Assembly (NCBI GenBank): GCA_030667765.1
Contig: DAOUVF010000133.1
Location: forward strand, 1-7,590
Length of the DNA: 7,590 bases
Reading direction: 5' to 3'
Source: Bacteroides sp.
GTDB taxonomy: Bacteria > Bacteroidota > Bacteroidia > Bacteroidales > SM23-62
This document shows, piece by piece, positions 1-6,542 of this stretch; position 1 is the stretch's first letter, and each line of letters begins with the position of its first letter. Position numbers and translations under genes: made by a program. A model generated the notes under the pieces. It had not been told where the DNA came from. It did not search any database and saw nothing but the letters and a program-made list of their open reading frames with translations.

Positions 1-215
1 ATGCTTTTTAACCCTGATTTTTGAGCACAAATTGATGAAGTAAATAGAAACAGGGCAAGTGCGAATGCATATGGAACATGGATGTTTTTTATCATGATTG
101 ATTTGTGATGTACTATAAAGATTATAAAGTTATTTGAATTAATTAAAAATCGATACCGATCTTTGATGGATGCAAAAATAAGTAATATATTATAGACAGA
201 ACTTAGAGAAACAAT
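1..215. other. AT-rich non-coding leader upstream of the SDR gene
   Basis: No reading frame on either strand stays open here, and no RNA gene or terminator hairpin is visible. The stretch is AT-rich, as expected of a Bacteroidota promoter region. It contains a direct repeat of TATAAAG (114-120 and 123-129, 9 bp apart), which may be chance. Whatever lies to the left of the window cannot be identified. Confidence 0.6.
133..165 (+). promoter_or_regulatory. possible Bacteroidota-type promoter for the SDR gene
   Basis: GATCTTTG at 158-165 matches the Bacteroidota -7 element TAnnTTTG except at its first two bases. TTTG at 133-136 lies 21 bp upstream, within the usual spacing of the -33 TTG element. 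Transcription would begin near 172, leaving a leader of about 45 nt. The match is weak and found by eye only. Confidence 0.22.
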
Positions 216-914
216 ATGAGTAAAACGATTTTAATCACAGGGGCAGCGGGTAACCTGGGAGCTGCTGTACTGAAGAAATTTCTGAAAAAAGATTTTCAGA
301 TCGCAGCCCTTGTCTCGGACAAGTATGGAAGTAGTCTGAAAACCACATCCAAGCTGAAAATATTTCCTCTTGATCTGCTGGATGAAAACAAAGTGCAAAA
401 GACCGTAAGGCAAGTCGTTGAGGGTTTTGGCAACATAGATATGGCCGTGTTAACTGCCGGAGGTTTTGCCATGGGGGGGCTGGCAGATACCGGTGAGGAA
501 GAACTGAATAAAATGTACCGGATGAATTTTCTTACAGCTTATCATATATCAAGGCAGGTATTTCTGCAGATGAAGGAACAGGAAGATGGCGGACAGATCA
601 TCTTTACAGGGAGCCGTCCGGCGATACATCCCGGATCAGCCGGGGACATGCTCTCCTATGCTTTTAGTAAATCCCTGGTTTTCAGGCTTGCTGAAGTGAT
701 TAATGAAGACGGGAAAGGTTCCGGGATCACTGCCAGCGTCATTGTCCCGGGTACCATTGACACACCACAGAACAGGGAAGCCATGCCGGATGCCGATTTT
801 ACTGGTTGGGTATCAGCATCGGAGATAGCAGACAACATCTATCATCTGTCAACCCCGGCAGGCAAACAGCTGAGAGAGAGCATCATAAAAGTATATGGAG
901 AAAGCCAGACCTGA
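216..914 (+). CDS. SDR-family NAD(P)-dependent oxidoreductase, dihydropteridine-reductase-like
   Basis: A 232-residue Rossmann-fold short-chain dehydrogenase/reductase, the usual length for a single-domain SDR. The N-terminal cofactor-binding glycine motif is TGAAGNLG (residues 8-15). The catalytic set is visible: N104, S133 in FTGSRPA, and YAFSK with Y148 and K152. Where most SDRs have NNAG, this one has LTAGG (79-83). The C-terminal segment DTPQNREAMPDADFTGW (182-198) closely resembles the DTPxNRxxMPxADFxxW stretch of animal dihydropteridine reductase (QDPR), and the AGG motif also fits that subgroup. It is therefore probably a cytosolic NAD(P)H-dependent reductase of the QDPR-like type, but the substrate cannot be told from sequence. 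It stands alone on its strand and ends 2 bp before the stop of the oppositely oriented barrel gene. A run of seven G (473-479) codes for part of MGGL. The ATG at 216 is chosen because the glycine motif follows at the normal distance. Confidence 0.93.
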   Translation: MSKTILITGAAGNLGAAVLKKFLKKDFQIAALVSDKYGSSLKTTSKLKIFPLDLLDENKVQKTVRQVVEGFGNIDMAVLTAGGFAMGGLADTGEEELNKMYRMNFLTAYHISRQVFLQMKEQEDGGQIIFTGSRPAIHPGSAGDMLSYAFSKSLVFRLAEVINEDGKGSGITASVIVPGTIDTPQNREAMPDADFTGWVSASEIADNIYHLSTPAGKQLRESIIKVYGESQT

Positions 915-916
915 AA

Positions 917-1360
917 TTAAAACCAGTACCTGATGCCTATGCCTCCGTTCATTTGAAACTGTATCTGGTTTATCAGCTGTAAAGCCGGGACCACTTCAAC
1001 GAATACATCCAACGGTGCGTCATCAAACAGATATGCCAGTCCCACAGGCACCCTGGCGCCTAAACTAAAATTATTACCGATTCCAATTTTGGCACCAAAA
1101 CCAAAATAAAAGGGCAGTTCTCCTTTACTGACACTGATCAACTCAAAATTGTGTATCAGGTAATCTGCATGGATATGGAACCAGTCATTTGTCAATGACC
1201 AGGCGATTCCCCCGTCTATAGCATGTTTCTGGCTAACCCAGGTCTTCAGGCTTACCCCGGTTGGTTCACCTATAATGATACCCAGTCCAAATCCACTATC
1301 CTGGGCAGAAAGGTTAAGCGAAACGATACCTAGAAACAGAATAAATAAGTACTTTCTCAT
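917..1360 (-). CDS. small outer-membrane beta-barrel protein, function unknown
   Basis: A 147-residue secreted protein. Residues 1-19 form a typical signal peptide (MRK followed by a hydrophobic stretch ending LNLSA), with cleavage likely before Q20. The mature part is about 127 residues of short alternating hydrophobic/polar strands separated by glycines and turns (GFGLGIIIG, FYFGFGAKIGIG, GLAYLF, GGIGIRYWF). It ends in an aromatic residue (YWF), the usual C-terminal signal for beta-barrel insertion into the outer membrane. The length suits a barrel of about eight strands. The pattern GEPTGVSLKTW near the mature N-terminus and the segment APLDVFVEVVPAL (115-127) look like a Bacteroidota hypothetical-protein family, recognised by general resemblance only. 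It is the last gene of the minus-strand block, 113 bp after the PorT-like gene, and may be co-transcribed or have its own promoter. No enzymatic role is suggested. Confidence 0.82.
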   Translation of the reverse strand: MRKYLFILFLGIVSLNLSAQDSGFGLGIIIGEPTGVSLKTWVSQKHAIDGGIAWSLTNDWFHIHADYLIHNFELISVSKGELPFYFGFGAKIGIGNNFSLGARVPVGLAYLFDDAPLDVFVEVVPALQLINQIQFQMNGGIGIRYWF

Positions 1361-1379
1361 TTGACATTAGTTTTGTATT

Positions 1380-1414
1380 CAAAATCAGGGGTGAAAATAG
1401 GAAAAAAAATCAAA
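1380..1414 (-). promoter_or_regulatory. weak candidate promoter for the small barrel gene
   Basis: On the minus strand TGATTTTG (plus-strand 1380-1387) differs from TAnnTTTG at one base, and a TTTG lies 23 bp further upstream (plus-strand 1411-1414). This would start transcription about 14 nt before the ATG at 1360. It suggests the small barrel gene could be transcribed apart from the PorT-like gene, but the evidence is weak. Confidence 0.25.
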
Positions 1415-1440
1415 TCAGATCTATCACTCCTAAAGACATG

Positions 1441-1457
1441 AAAAAACCATCAGGGTT
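1441..1457 (-). terminator. weak hairpin plus T-run downstream of the PorT-like gene
   Basis: Read on the minus strand, AACC-CTGAT-GGTT forms a 4-bp stem with a 5-nt loop and runs into a T-rich tail, 16 bp beyond the stop codon of the PorT-like gene. The stem is short, so at most this is a leaky terminator between the two barrel genes. Confidence 0.22.
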
Positions 1458-1473
1458 GTATGGATTAAAAAAA

Positions 1474-2199
1474 TTACCTTTCAATCCTGTCCACTTCTTT
1501 TTGAACATTTTCCTTCCCTACACCTATAGGGATGCCAACATGCACATGGAAACCCCGGTTCTTTTCAGGATCAAGACTCTCATCCTTCAGGGTATTGATA
1601 AAGCCATAGGAATAACGCAGGGACAGGTTCACCCCTTCGCCTTTTCCAAACTTGTATCCGAGTCCCACATCTCCCCCCACATCAAACTTATTCATTCTGG
1701 GCTTGGCATGCACCTTATATTGAAGTTCTGAATCACCTTCAGGTTTTATTAAAAAATAATCATCGGCAGTCAAAAGGTAACTAAAATGAATGCCTGCCTC
1801 AAAATATAATTGATTGGTAAGTTTATAGCGGGGCAGAAAGACAAATGTGAAGTAATTGGATTCGACCCAGGTTTCCAGTGTCTCATGCTCTAATTCAGGC
1901 AGCGGCAGATCATTGTTGTTGAGCCCTTTAGACCCCATCTGGTTTATAAAAAGCATCTCAGGATGTAAATAAAAATGATCTGATAACTTAAAATTGAAAT
2001 ACAGTCCGAAGTTCAGCCAGGTTTTGAATTTTGCTTCCGGATAATTGGTGAGGGTTGTAAAGTTGCCCCCGACATTTAACCCGAATTCTATATTCGGGGT
2101 GTTTAGTTTATCCCCGAAAAACAGGGCGATCAATACCTGTGACCTGGCTGTGGGGATAAGCAGTATGGTCATTAACGACAACAGGATAATTTTCTTCAT
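1474..2199 (-). CDS. PorT-like outer-membrane beta-barrel protein
   Basis: A 241-residue exported protein. Residues 1-20 are a signal peptide (MKK, hydrophobic core, then PTARS) with cleavage probably before Q21. The mature N-terminus carries LFFGDKLNTPNIEFGLNVGG (26-45), a pattern common at the start of Bacteroidota PorT-type barrels. It is followed by repeated amphipathic strands with alternating aromatics (WLNFGLYFNF, FYLHPEMLF, YFTFVFLPRYKL, LYFEAGIHFSYLL, VGGDVGLGYKFG, VNLSLRYSYGF, FHVHVGIPIGVG), which suits an 8- to 10-stranded barrel. Unusually, the barrel is followed by a charged 14-residue tail (228-241, rich in K and E) instead of ending on an aromatic strand. The gene starts 36 bp after the stop of the octaheme cytochrome on the same strand, with no promoter or terminator visible between, so the two are probably co-transcribed. 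PorT of the type IX secretion system is the best-known relative, but this protein need not share its role. Confidence 0.85.
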   Translation of the reverse strand: MKKIILLSLMTILLIPTARSQVLIALFFGDKLNTPNIEFGLNVGGNFTTLTNYPEAKFKTWLNFGLYFNFKLSDHFYLHPEMLFINQMGSKGLNNNDLPLPELEHETLETWVESNYFTFVFLPRYKLTNQLYFEAGIHFSYLLTADDYFLIKPEGDSELQYKVHAKPRMNKFDVGGDVGLGYKFGKGEGVNLSLRYSYGFINTLKDESLDPEKNRGFHVHVGIPIGVGKENVQKEVDRIER

Positions 2200-2235
2200 G
2201 GCCTTTGTATGAGTTTTATATTTTAAAAATCCATA

Positions 2236-4584
2236 TCAGTTAGCTTGAGTTTTCAGGTACTGGATCAACTGCTGGTAATTCTGGTCCGAGGGATAATATT
2301 CAAGCAGTTGCTCGGCATATTTCAGGGACTGATCACGATTTCCCAACTCCTGGTTGAATGTTGACAATGAATACAACAGATCCCTGTCAAACGGATTTTC
2401 CACCAATGCATTTTCCAGGTAATCAACAGCTTGCTGCTTTTGCCCGGTGGAATGGAGTCCCACTCCATAAACATATGCATACCTGGCGTTTGCAGGTTCA
2501 AGCCTGGCTGCCTGCTCCAGGAATTTCATGGCGCCGTCATGGTTTCCCTTCCGTACTAGGTTCAGTCCCAGGGCATAATGCACAGCAGCCATATCCGGGC
2601 TCTGTGTGATGGCATCACGCAGCAACTGTTCCCCTTCCTGATCCCGGCCCAGCATCCGGTCGAGATCGGCCAGGTTGACATAGGCTGTAGTCAGTGCTGG
2701 TTCTACTTCAAGTGCCTTCAGGTAGGAGGTTTCAGCAGTGGGATAATCTCCCTGGTTCATGGCCAGTATTCCGAGATTCATATGTGCTGAAGGATGGTCA
2801 GCATTGATCATCTGGGTTTGCCTGTATTCTTCAAGCACTTTATCGCGTTGACGAATATTTGCCTTACCCAGGTATTCGGGCGGAATCCTGGCCAACTGGA
2901 AAGCTGCAGTAGTGCGGATCAGCCTGACAGAATCGCTCAACCTGGGGATGGCCAGCTCCAGGGTGGCATTTTCATCAGCCACATACAAGGCGGAAACGGC
3001 AGCATACCTGATGAGTGGATCCGGATCAATAATGCTGGACTGAAGGGTCCTGATCACGGATGCAGCCTGATAATTCTGTAAGAGTGAGACCGCCGTCGCC
3101 CTGACCATGGGAGCAGATTCGGGGTCATTGGCAAGCCTGATCAATTCCGGCAGGGCCTCAGGATATGCCTGGCGTCCGGCCCAGAAGATCTCCCCGTAAT
3201 GTGTTCCATTCCTGTCCGGATCTCCATACCATTCAATGCACCAGTCGGCAGCCCATTTGTTTGATTTATCATCATGGCACTTATTGCAGGCATTCGGTGA
3301 TTTCAGTTTATCCGAGAGGTCAGGCCGGGGAATCCGTATACTGTGGTCACGGCGCGGGTCAATTACCATATAGGTTCTTTCCGGCATATGGCATTCCAGG
3401 CAACTGGATCCTTCCTGTTCAGGGTCGTGAAAATGATGTTCCCGGCTACCATACTTTTCTGCCAGGTGGCAACGGTAACACAGGGCATTGCTGTGTACGA
3501 ACACCTTTCCACTGTGAGATTCATGACAATCTTTACATACTACACCATTTTGATACATTTTACTCTGCAAAAAGGAAGCATAGACATAAACCTCTTCGAG
3601 TATCTGGCCATCTGCGAAATAGAGTCCCTCATCCAGAAGTGACGGGGTATGCGTTTCCAGGAATGATTTCCCGTATATGTAATCTTCGCTTATAATTGCC
3701 CTGCGCGCATGACAGCGTGCACACATATCAACCATGGTGCGGTCTGTCCTCGGCACCGATCGTTCGGCCGTACCCGTCTCCATATTAAAAACCCAGGAGG
3801 CATTGTCCTGGTCCTTCAACCTGATCATCAGTCCCATGTCAGAATAAGCCTCCGGGTTACCTCCCTGCTCAACGATCCGGGCCCATTCGACATGGCTTGA
3901 ACCCGGACCATGGCAGGATTCACATGAGACATCAATCTCAGACCAGGAAGTATTGTAGGTTTCGGTTTCTGGGTTGAAACTCTTCCTTACATTGGTTGAG
4001 TGACATTCGGAACACATATAATTCCAGTTCTGGGTGATCCGGGTCCAGAATAAAATATCATGGGGGGGGATCCTTTCCTGGTCATAGATATGGAACCAGC
4101 GCTGTCCACCTTCCCCGGCCGGTCGTGTATCCCAGCAAAATGGGAGCATCTGGTAGGCGCCCCCTGGAAATTCTACCAGGTATTGCTGCAGGGGCCTGAT
4201 CCCAAATACATACTTGATCTCAAAATCCCTGATTTCTCCGTCACTCCCTTCGGTGTTGACCATGAATTTACCATCCTGCCTGAAGAAACGGGTCTCTATC
4301 CCATGGAGTGTCTGGCTGAAGTTAAAATCAGCCAGTACGGTTTCATCTGTGGCATGATCCATTGCAAGGTCATGATCTGAACCCTGGTAGAGTTCATATT
4401 CCCGCAGATGACATTCCTTGCAGGATTCCCTGCCGATATATTCCGGTCCCACTTCATCATTTGCACTCACACCGGTTCCCTGTCCATCAGCAAATTTATT
4501 TTTACAGGTACTAAATACAAGGATAAAAATTAAAAAAACTGGCAGTAAATACAGCAGGAGGTTGGATTTATTGTTTCTTTCCAT
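2236..4584 (-). CDS. octaheme c-type cytochrome lipoprotein with HEAT and TPR repeats
   Basis: A 782-residue multiheme cytochrome. An N-terminal hydrophobic stretch (10-26) ends FSTC with C27 as a probable lipidation site (the lipobox is non-canonical, so a plain anchor is possible). Eight CXXCH haem sites follow, with first cysteines at 55, 191, 221, 288, 350, 369, 395 and 433. The 136-residue gap between haems 1 and 2 contains FGIRPLQQYLVEFPGG, and DHSIRIPRPD (413-422) precedes haem 8; both look typical of cytochrome c554-like multiheme proteins in this superfamily. Residues about 475-570 resemble HEAT repeats, and 597-766 are five consecutive 34-residue TPRs without insertions. All haem sites are CXXCH, with no CXXCK as in NrfA nitrite reductase. 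It probably acts in the periplasm as an electron carrier or reductase with a protein-docking tail; the substrate is unknown. An in-frame ATG exists at 4602, but 4584 is preferred because it gives a standard lipoprotein leader and because a good -7 box overlaps 4602. The gene is divergent from the Rieske operon. Confidence 0.93.
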   Translation of the reverse strand: MERNNKSNLLLYLLPVFLIFILVFSTCKNKFADGQGTGVSANDEVGPEYIGRESCKECHLREYELYQGSDHDLAMDHATDETVLADFNFSQTLHGIETRFFRQDGKFMVNTEGSDGEIRDFEIKYVFGIRPLQQYLVEFPGGAYQMLPFCWDTRPAGEGGQRWFHIYDQERIPPHDILFWTRITQNWNYMCSECHSTNVRKSFNPETETYNTSWSEIDVSCESCHGPGSSHVEWARIVEQGGNPEAYSDMGLMIRLKDQDNASWVFNMETGTAERSVPRTDRTMVDMCARCHARRAIISEDYIYGKSFLETHTPSLLDEGLYFADGQILEEVYVYASFLQSKMYQNGVVCKDCHESHSGKVFVHSNALCYRCHLAEKYGSREHHFHDPEQEGSSCLECHMPERTYMVIDPRRDHSIRIPRPDLSDKLKSPNACNKCHDDKSNKWAADWCIEWYGDPDRNGTHYGEIFWAGRQAYPEALPELIRLANDPESAPMVRATAVSLLQNYQAASVIRTLQSSIIDPDPLIRYAAVSALYVADENATLELAIPRLSDSVRLIRTTAAFQLARIPPEYLGKANIRQRDKVLEEYRQTQMINADHPSAHMNLGILAMNQGDYPTAETSYLKALEVEPALTTAYVNLADLDRMLGRDQEGEQLLRDAITQSPDMAAVHYALGLNLVRKGNHDGAMKFLEQAARLEPANARYAYVYGVGLHSTGQKQQAVDYLENALVENPFDRDLLYSLSTFNQELGNRDQSLKYAEQLLEYYPSDQNYQQLIQYLKTQAN

Positions 4585-4599
4585 GATAAGAACCGGGCT

Positions 4600-4607
4600 C
4601 AAAATTA
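4600..4607 (-). promoter_or_regulatory. candidate -7 element for the octaheme cytochrome operon
   Basis: The minus strand reads TAATTTTG, an exact match to the Bacteroidota -7 consensus TAnnTTTG. Transcription would begin near 4594, giving a leader of about 10 nt before the ATG at 4584 and excluding the in-frame ATG at 4602. No clear TTG was found at the -33 position, so the call rests on the -7 box alone. Confidence 0.4.
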
Positions 4608-4644
4608 TTTTAAAACTATAAAAATAACCTCTTACATACGTTTA

Positions 4645-4678
4645 TTGCCATAATTAAGAAATAAACTTAATAAATTTA
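4645..4678 (+). promoter_or_regulatory. candidate promoter for the Rieske/cytochrome b operon
   Basis: TTG at 4645-4647 and TAAATTTA at 4671-4678 resemble the -33 TTG and -7 TAnnTTTG elements, with 23 bp between them and one mismatch in the last base of the -7 box. Transcription would begin near 4685, a dozen bases before the Rieske ATG. TACGTTTA at 4637-4644 is a second near match. The whole 4585-4696 gap is AT-rich and must hold both divergent promoters. Confidence 0.3.
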
Positions 4679-4696
4679 CCTTCCAAACAAGAGAAA

Positions 4697-5161
4697 ATGC
4701 ATGAGCCATCAAATAGCACGCATCAGTCACGCCGTGATTTCCTGAGGAGATTTTCGGTATGGGCTGCCATAGGGGCAGGGGTGCTGGCATCCATAAGCCT
4801 GCTCAGGCAATTTATCCCCCGCCTGACCCAATATCAGCGTCGCTTCAAGATCGGTCGTGTAAACAATTTCCCGGTCAATACCTTTACCTACATGGCAGAC
4901 AGGAAGTTGTTTGTATACCGGGATCATCAGGGGATCAAGGCAGTATCTGCCATTTGTACCCACTTGGGCTGTGTGATAAAAAAAAGCGATGAGGGTTTTC
5001 AATGCCCCTGCCATGGATCCTGTTTCAATGACCGGGGAGAGGTACTGTCAGGTGCAGCAACAAAGGACCTGCCATGGTTTGAACTTAAAAAGGATGTTGA
5101 TGGGCAGATCGTGGTGGACCTGGGACGGCTGGTACCACCTGAGGAAAAACTTTACCTGTAA
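4697..5161 (+). CDS. qcrA: Rieske 2Fe-2S subunit of a menaquinol:cytochrome c reductase
   Basis: A 154-residue Rieske iron-sulphur protein, which takes electrons from quinol at the Qo site of cytochrome b. The N-terminus has a twin-arginine motif SRRDFLR (11-17) followed by a membrane helix (about 21-40) without an obvious cleavage site, so it is probably exported folded by Tat and stays anchored, as is usual for these subunits. The cluster boxes are CTHLGC (87-92) and CPCHGSC (103-109): C87, H89, C103 and H106 are the expected iron ligands, and C92 and C105 the disulphide pair. Box 2 reads CHGSCF: the serine that hydrogen-bonds the cluster is kept (S108), but the tyrosine two residues on in mitochondrial proteins is F110, and C109 is an extra cysteine. 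Loss of this tyrosine is known to lower the cluster potential, which fits menaquinol. A run of eight A (4978-4985) lies just after box 1. It is the first gene of its operon and its stop codon abuts the cytochrome b start. The symbol follows the qcrABC convention for menaquinol-type complexes. Confidence 0.96.
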   Translation: MHEPSNSTHQSRRDFLRRFSVWAAIGAGVLASISLLRQFIPRLTQYQRRFKIGRVNNFPVNTFTYMADRKLFVYRDHQGIKAVSAICTHLGCVIKKSDEGFQCPCHGSCFNDRGEVLSGAATKDLPWFELKKDVDGQIVVDLGRLVPPEEKLYL

Positions 5162-6538
5162 ATGTCACCGGGGATCAGCGACGATAACAGAAAAAGATTG
5201 GGAAGGATCAACAGGAATTTTTTCCTGCACATCCATGCCAATAAAGTACATCCTCATTCGCTTAAAACCGGTTATACATTCGGACTCGGAGTGATTCTCG
5301 GGTTTCTTTTCATGGTCATGATCCTGACCGGTGTCGTCCTGATGATGAATTATACACCTTCCGTGGAAAGGGCTTATAATTCCGTAAAGGATATCGTTTT
5401 TGTTGTGCCTGGTGGAAGATATATAAGGAACATCCACCGCTGGGCTGCGCATGGGATGGTCCTGGTATCTTTCCTTCACCTGATCCGGGTTTTCTTTACC
5501 GGGGGATACCTGGCCGGACGCAGGCTGAACTGGATCATAGGAGTATGTATTCTGGTGGTGGTACTGTTCATGAATTTCAGCGGGTATTTGTTGCCGTGGG
5601 ACCAGCTGGCATTCTGGGCAGTTACCATCGGTTCAAATATCGCCGCCTCCTTCAGGGAACTAACAGATATTCTCGGGATCACCCAGGTGCTGGATATAGG
5701 AGGCTTTATCAAAAAATTGCTGATCGGGGATGAAACAGTCGGTCAGGCAGCTTTATCCAGGTTCTTTATGCTCCATGTGATATTTCTGCCTGTAACCCTG
5801 ATGGTGCTGACTGCCGTTCATTTATGGAGGATCCGTAAAGATGGAGGGGTTAGCAGGCCAATGGAGAAGACCGGTGGTCAGGGGGATAATACCCGGGGAG
5901 AAGACAAATTTTTTTCCTGGCCGGTGGTGATGTGGGCTGAACTGGCCATCCTTTTACTGACTGTAGCTGTCTTGCTTGTTATGGCCTTCCTTTTTGATGC
6001 CCCCCTGAGGGAAAGGGCAAATCCGGACTTTGCAGAGAATCCTGCAAAATCCCCATGGTATTTTCTCGGGATCCAGGAGCTGATATCCTATTCCGCTTTT
6101 GCCGGAGGGGTGATCATACCTGTACTATTCCTGGTATTCCTTATTTCCATACCCTATATGGACAGGGAGGATCGAAACATGGGTACCTGGTTTTCCGGGA
6201 CAGCAGGCAGGAGACTTACCTGGCAATCCCTTGGCTTTTCAATGCTCATTACCCTGCTTTTTGTATTTATCCTGGTCCGGTACGGCTGGTTCCGGAGCTG
6301 GTTCCCTGATATACCGCAGGTGATCATCATGCTGTTCAATCCGGCCACCCTTTCGGCATTGTTTTATATCATCTGGGCGGTTTGGGTCAGGCGGAGAACA
6401 GGATCCAGCAGAATGTCAGCCATTGCCCTGTTTACCTGTACTATGACAGGATTTATAATATACACTGCCATAGGGATATGGTTCCGTGGACCTAATTGGG
6501 AATTTTACTGGTCGTCCTCACAATGGCCTGTTTTCTAA
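5162..6538 (+). CDS. qcrB: cytochrome b, full-length (b6 and subunit IV regions fused)
   Basis: The 458-residue membrane core of a Rieske/cytochrome b complex, which oxidises quinol at Qo and passes electrons over two b haems. Helix B carries IHRWAAHGMVLVSFLHLIR with haem ligands H92 and H106. Helix D carries H205 and H220 with 14 residues between them, the cytochrome b6 spacing (mitochondrial type has 13). The Qo region SGYLLPWDQLAFWAVTI (140-156) is conserved. The Qo motif PEWY of subunit IV is SPWY here (297-300), followed by FLGIQEL. At the position of the cysteine that binds haem ci in b6f there is glycine (G41), so a covalent haem ci is not expected. About nine membrane helices can be drawn, one more than in mitochondrial cytochrome b; the last (417-441) leads into a C-terminal tail with FRGPNWEFYW. 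A polar loop (226-250) joins the b6-like and subunit-IV-like halves. The ATG directly follows the Rieske stop (TAAATG), so translation is probably coupled. Confidence 0.97.
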   Translation: MSPGISDDNRKRLGRINRNFFLHIHANKVHPHSLKTGYTFGLGVILGFLFMVMILTGVVLMMNYTPSVERAYNSVKDIVFVVPGGRYIRNIHRWAAHGMVLVSFLHLIRVFFTGGYLAGRRLNWIIGVCILVVVLFMNFSGYLLPWDQLAFWAVTIGSNIAASFRELTDILGITQVLDIGGFIKKLLIGDETVGQAALSRFFMLHVIFLPVTLMVLTAVHLWRIRKDGGVSRPMEKTGGQGDNTRGEDKFFSWPVVMWAELAILLLTVAVLLVMAFLFDAPLRERANPDFAENPAKSPWYFLGIQELISYSAFAGGVIIPVLFLVFLISIPYMDREDRNMGTWFSGTAGRRLTWQSLGFSMLITLLFVFILVRYGWFRSWFPDIPQVIIMLFNPATLSALFYIIWAVWVRRRTGSSRMSAIALFTCTMTGFIIYTAIGIWFRGPNWEFYWSSSQWPVF

Positions 6539-6542
6539 TAAT

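Noticed and set aside
114..129. TATAAAG direct repeat as an operator
   Set aside because: Seven bases in AT-rich DNA can recur by chance, and there is no symmetry or adjacent regulator gene.
1438..1731. Plus-strand frame beginning in the gap between the two barrel genes
   Set aside because: It is mostly antisense to the PorT-like gene and has no family features.
3165..3695. Open frame of 176 codons on the plus strand
   Set aside because: Shadow of the octaheme cytochrome gene; cysteine- and histidine-rich low-sense product with no recognisable motif.
1474..4584. Porin-cytochrome conduit of the MtrCAB kind
   Set aside because: The barrel partner has only 241 residues, far too small to enclose a multiheme cytochrome as MtrB-type barrels of over 600 residues do.
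2236..4584. NrfA-type nitrite reductase or hydroxylamine oxidoreductase
   Set aside because: There is no CXXCK catalytic haem site, and the repeat-bearing C-terminal half does not fit either enzyme; substrate left open.
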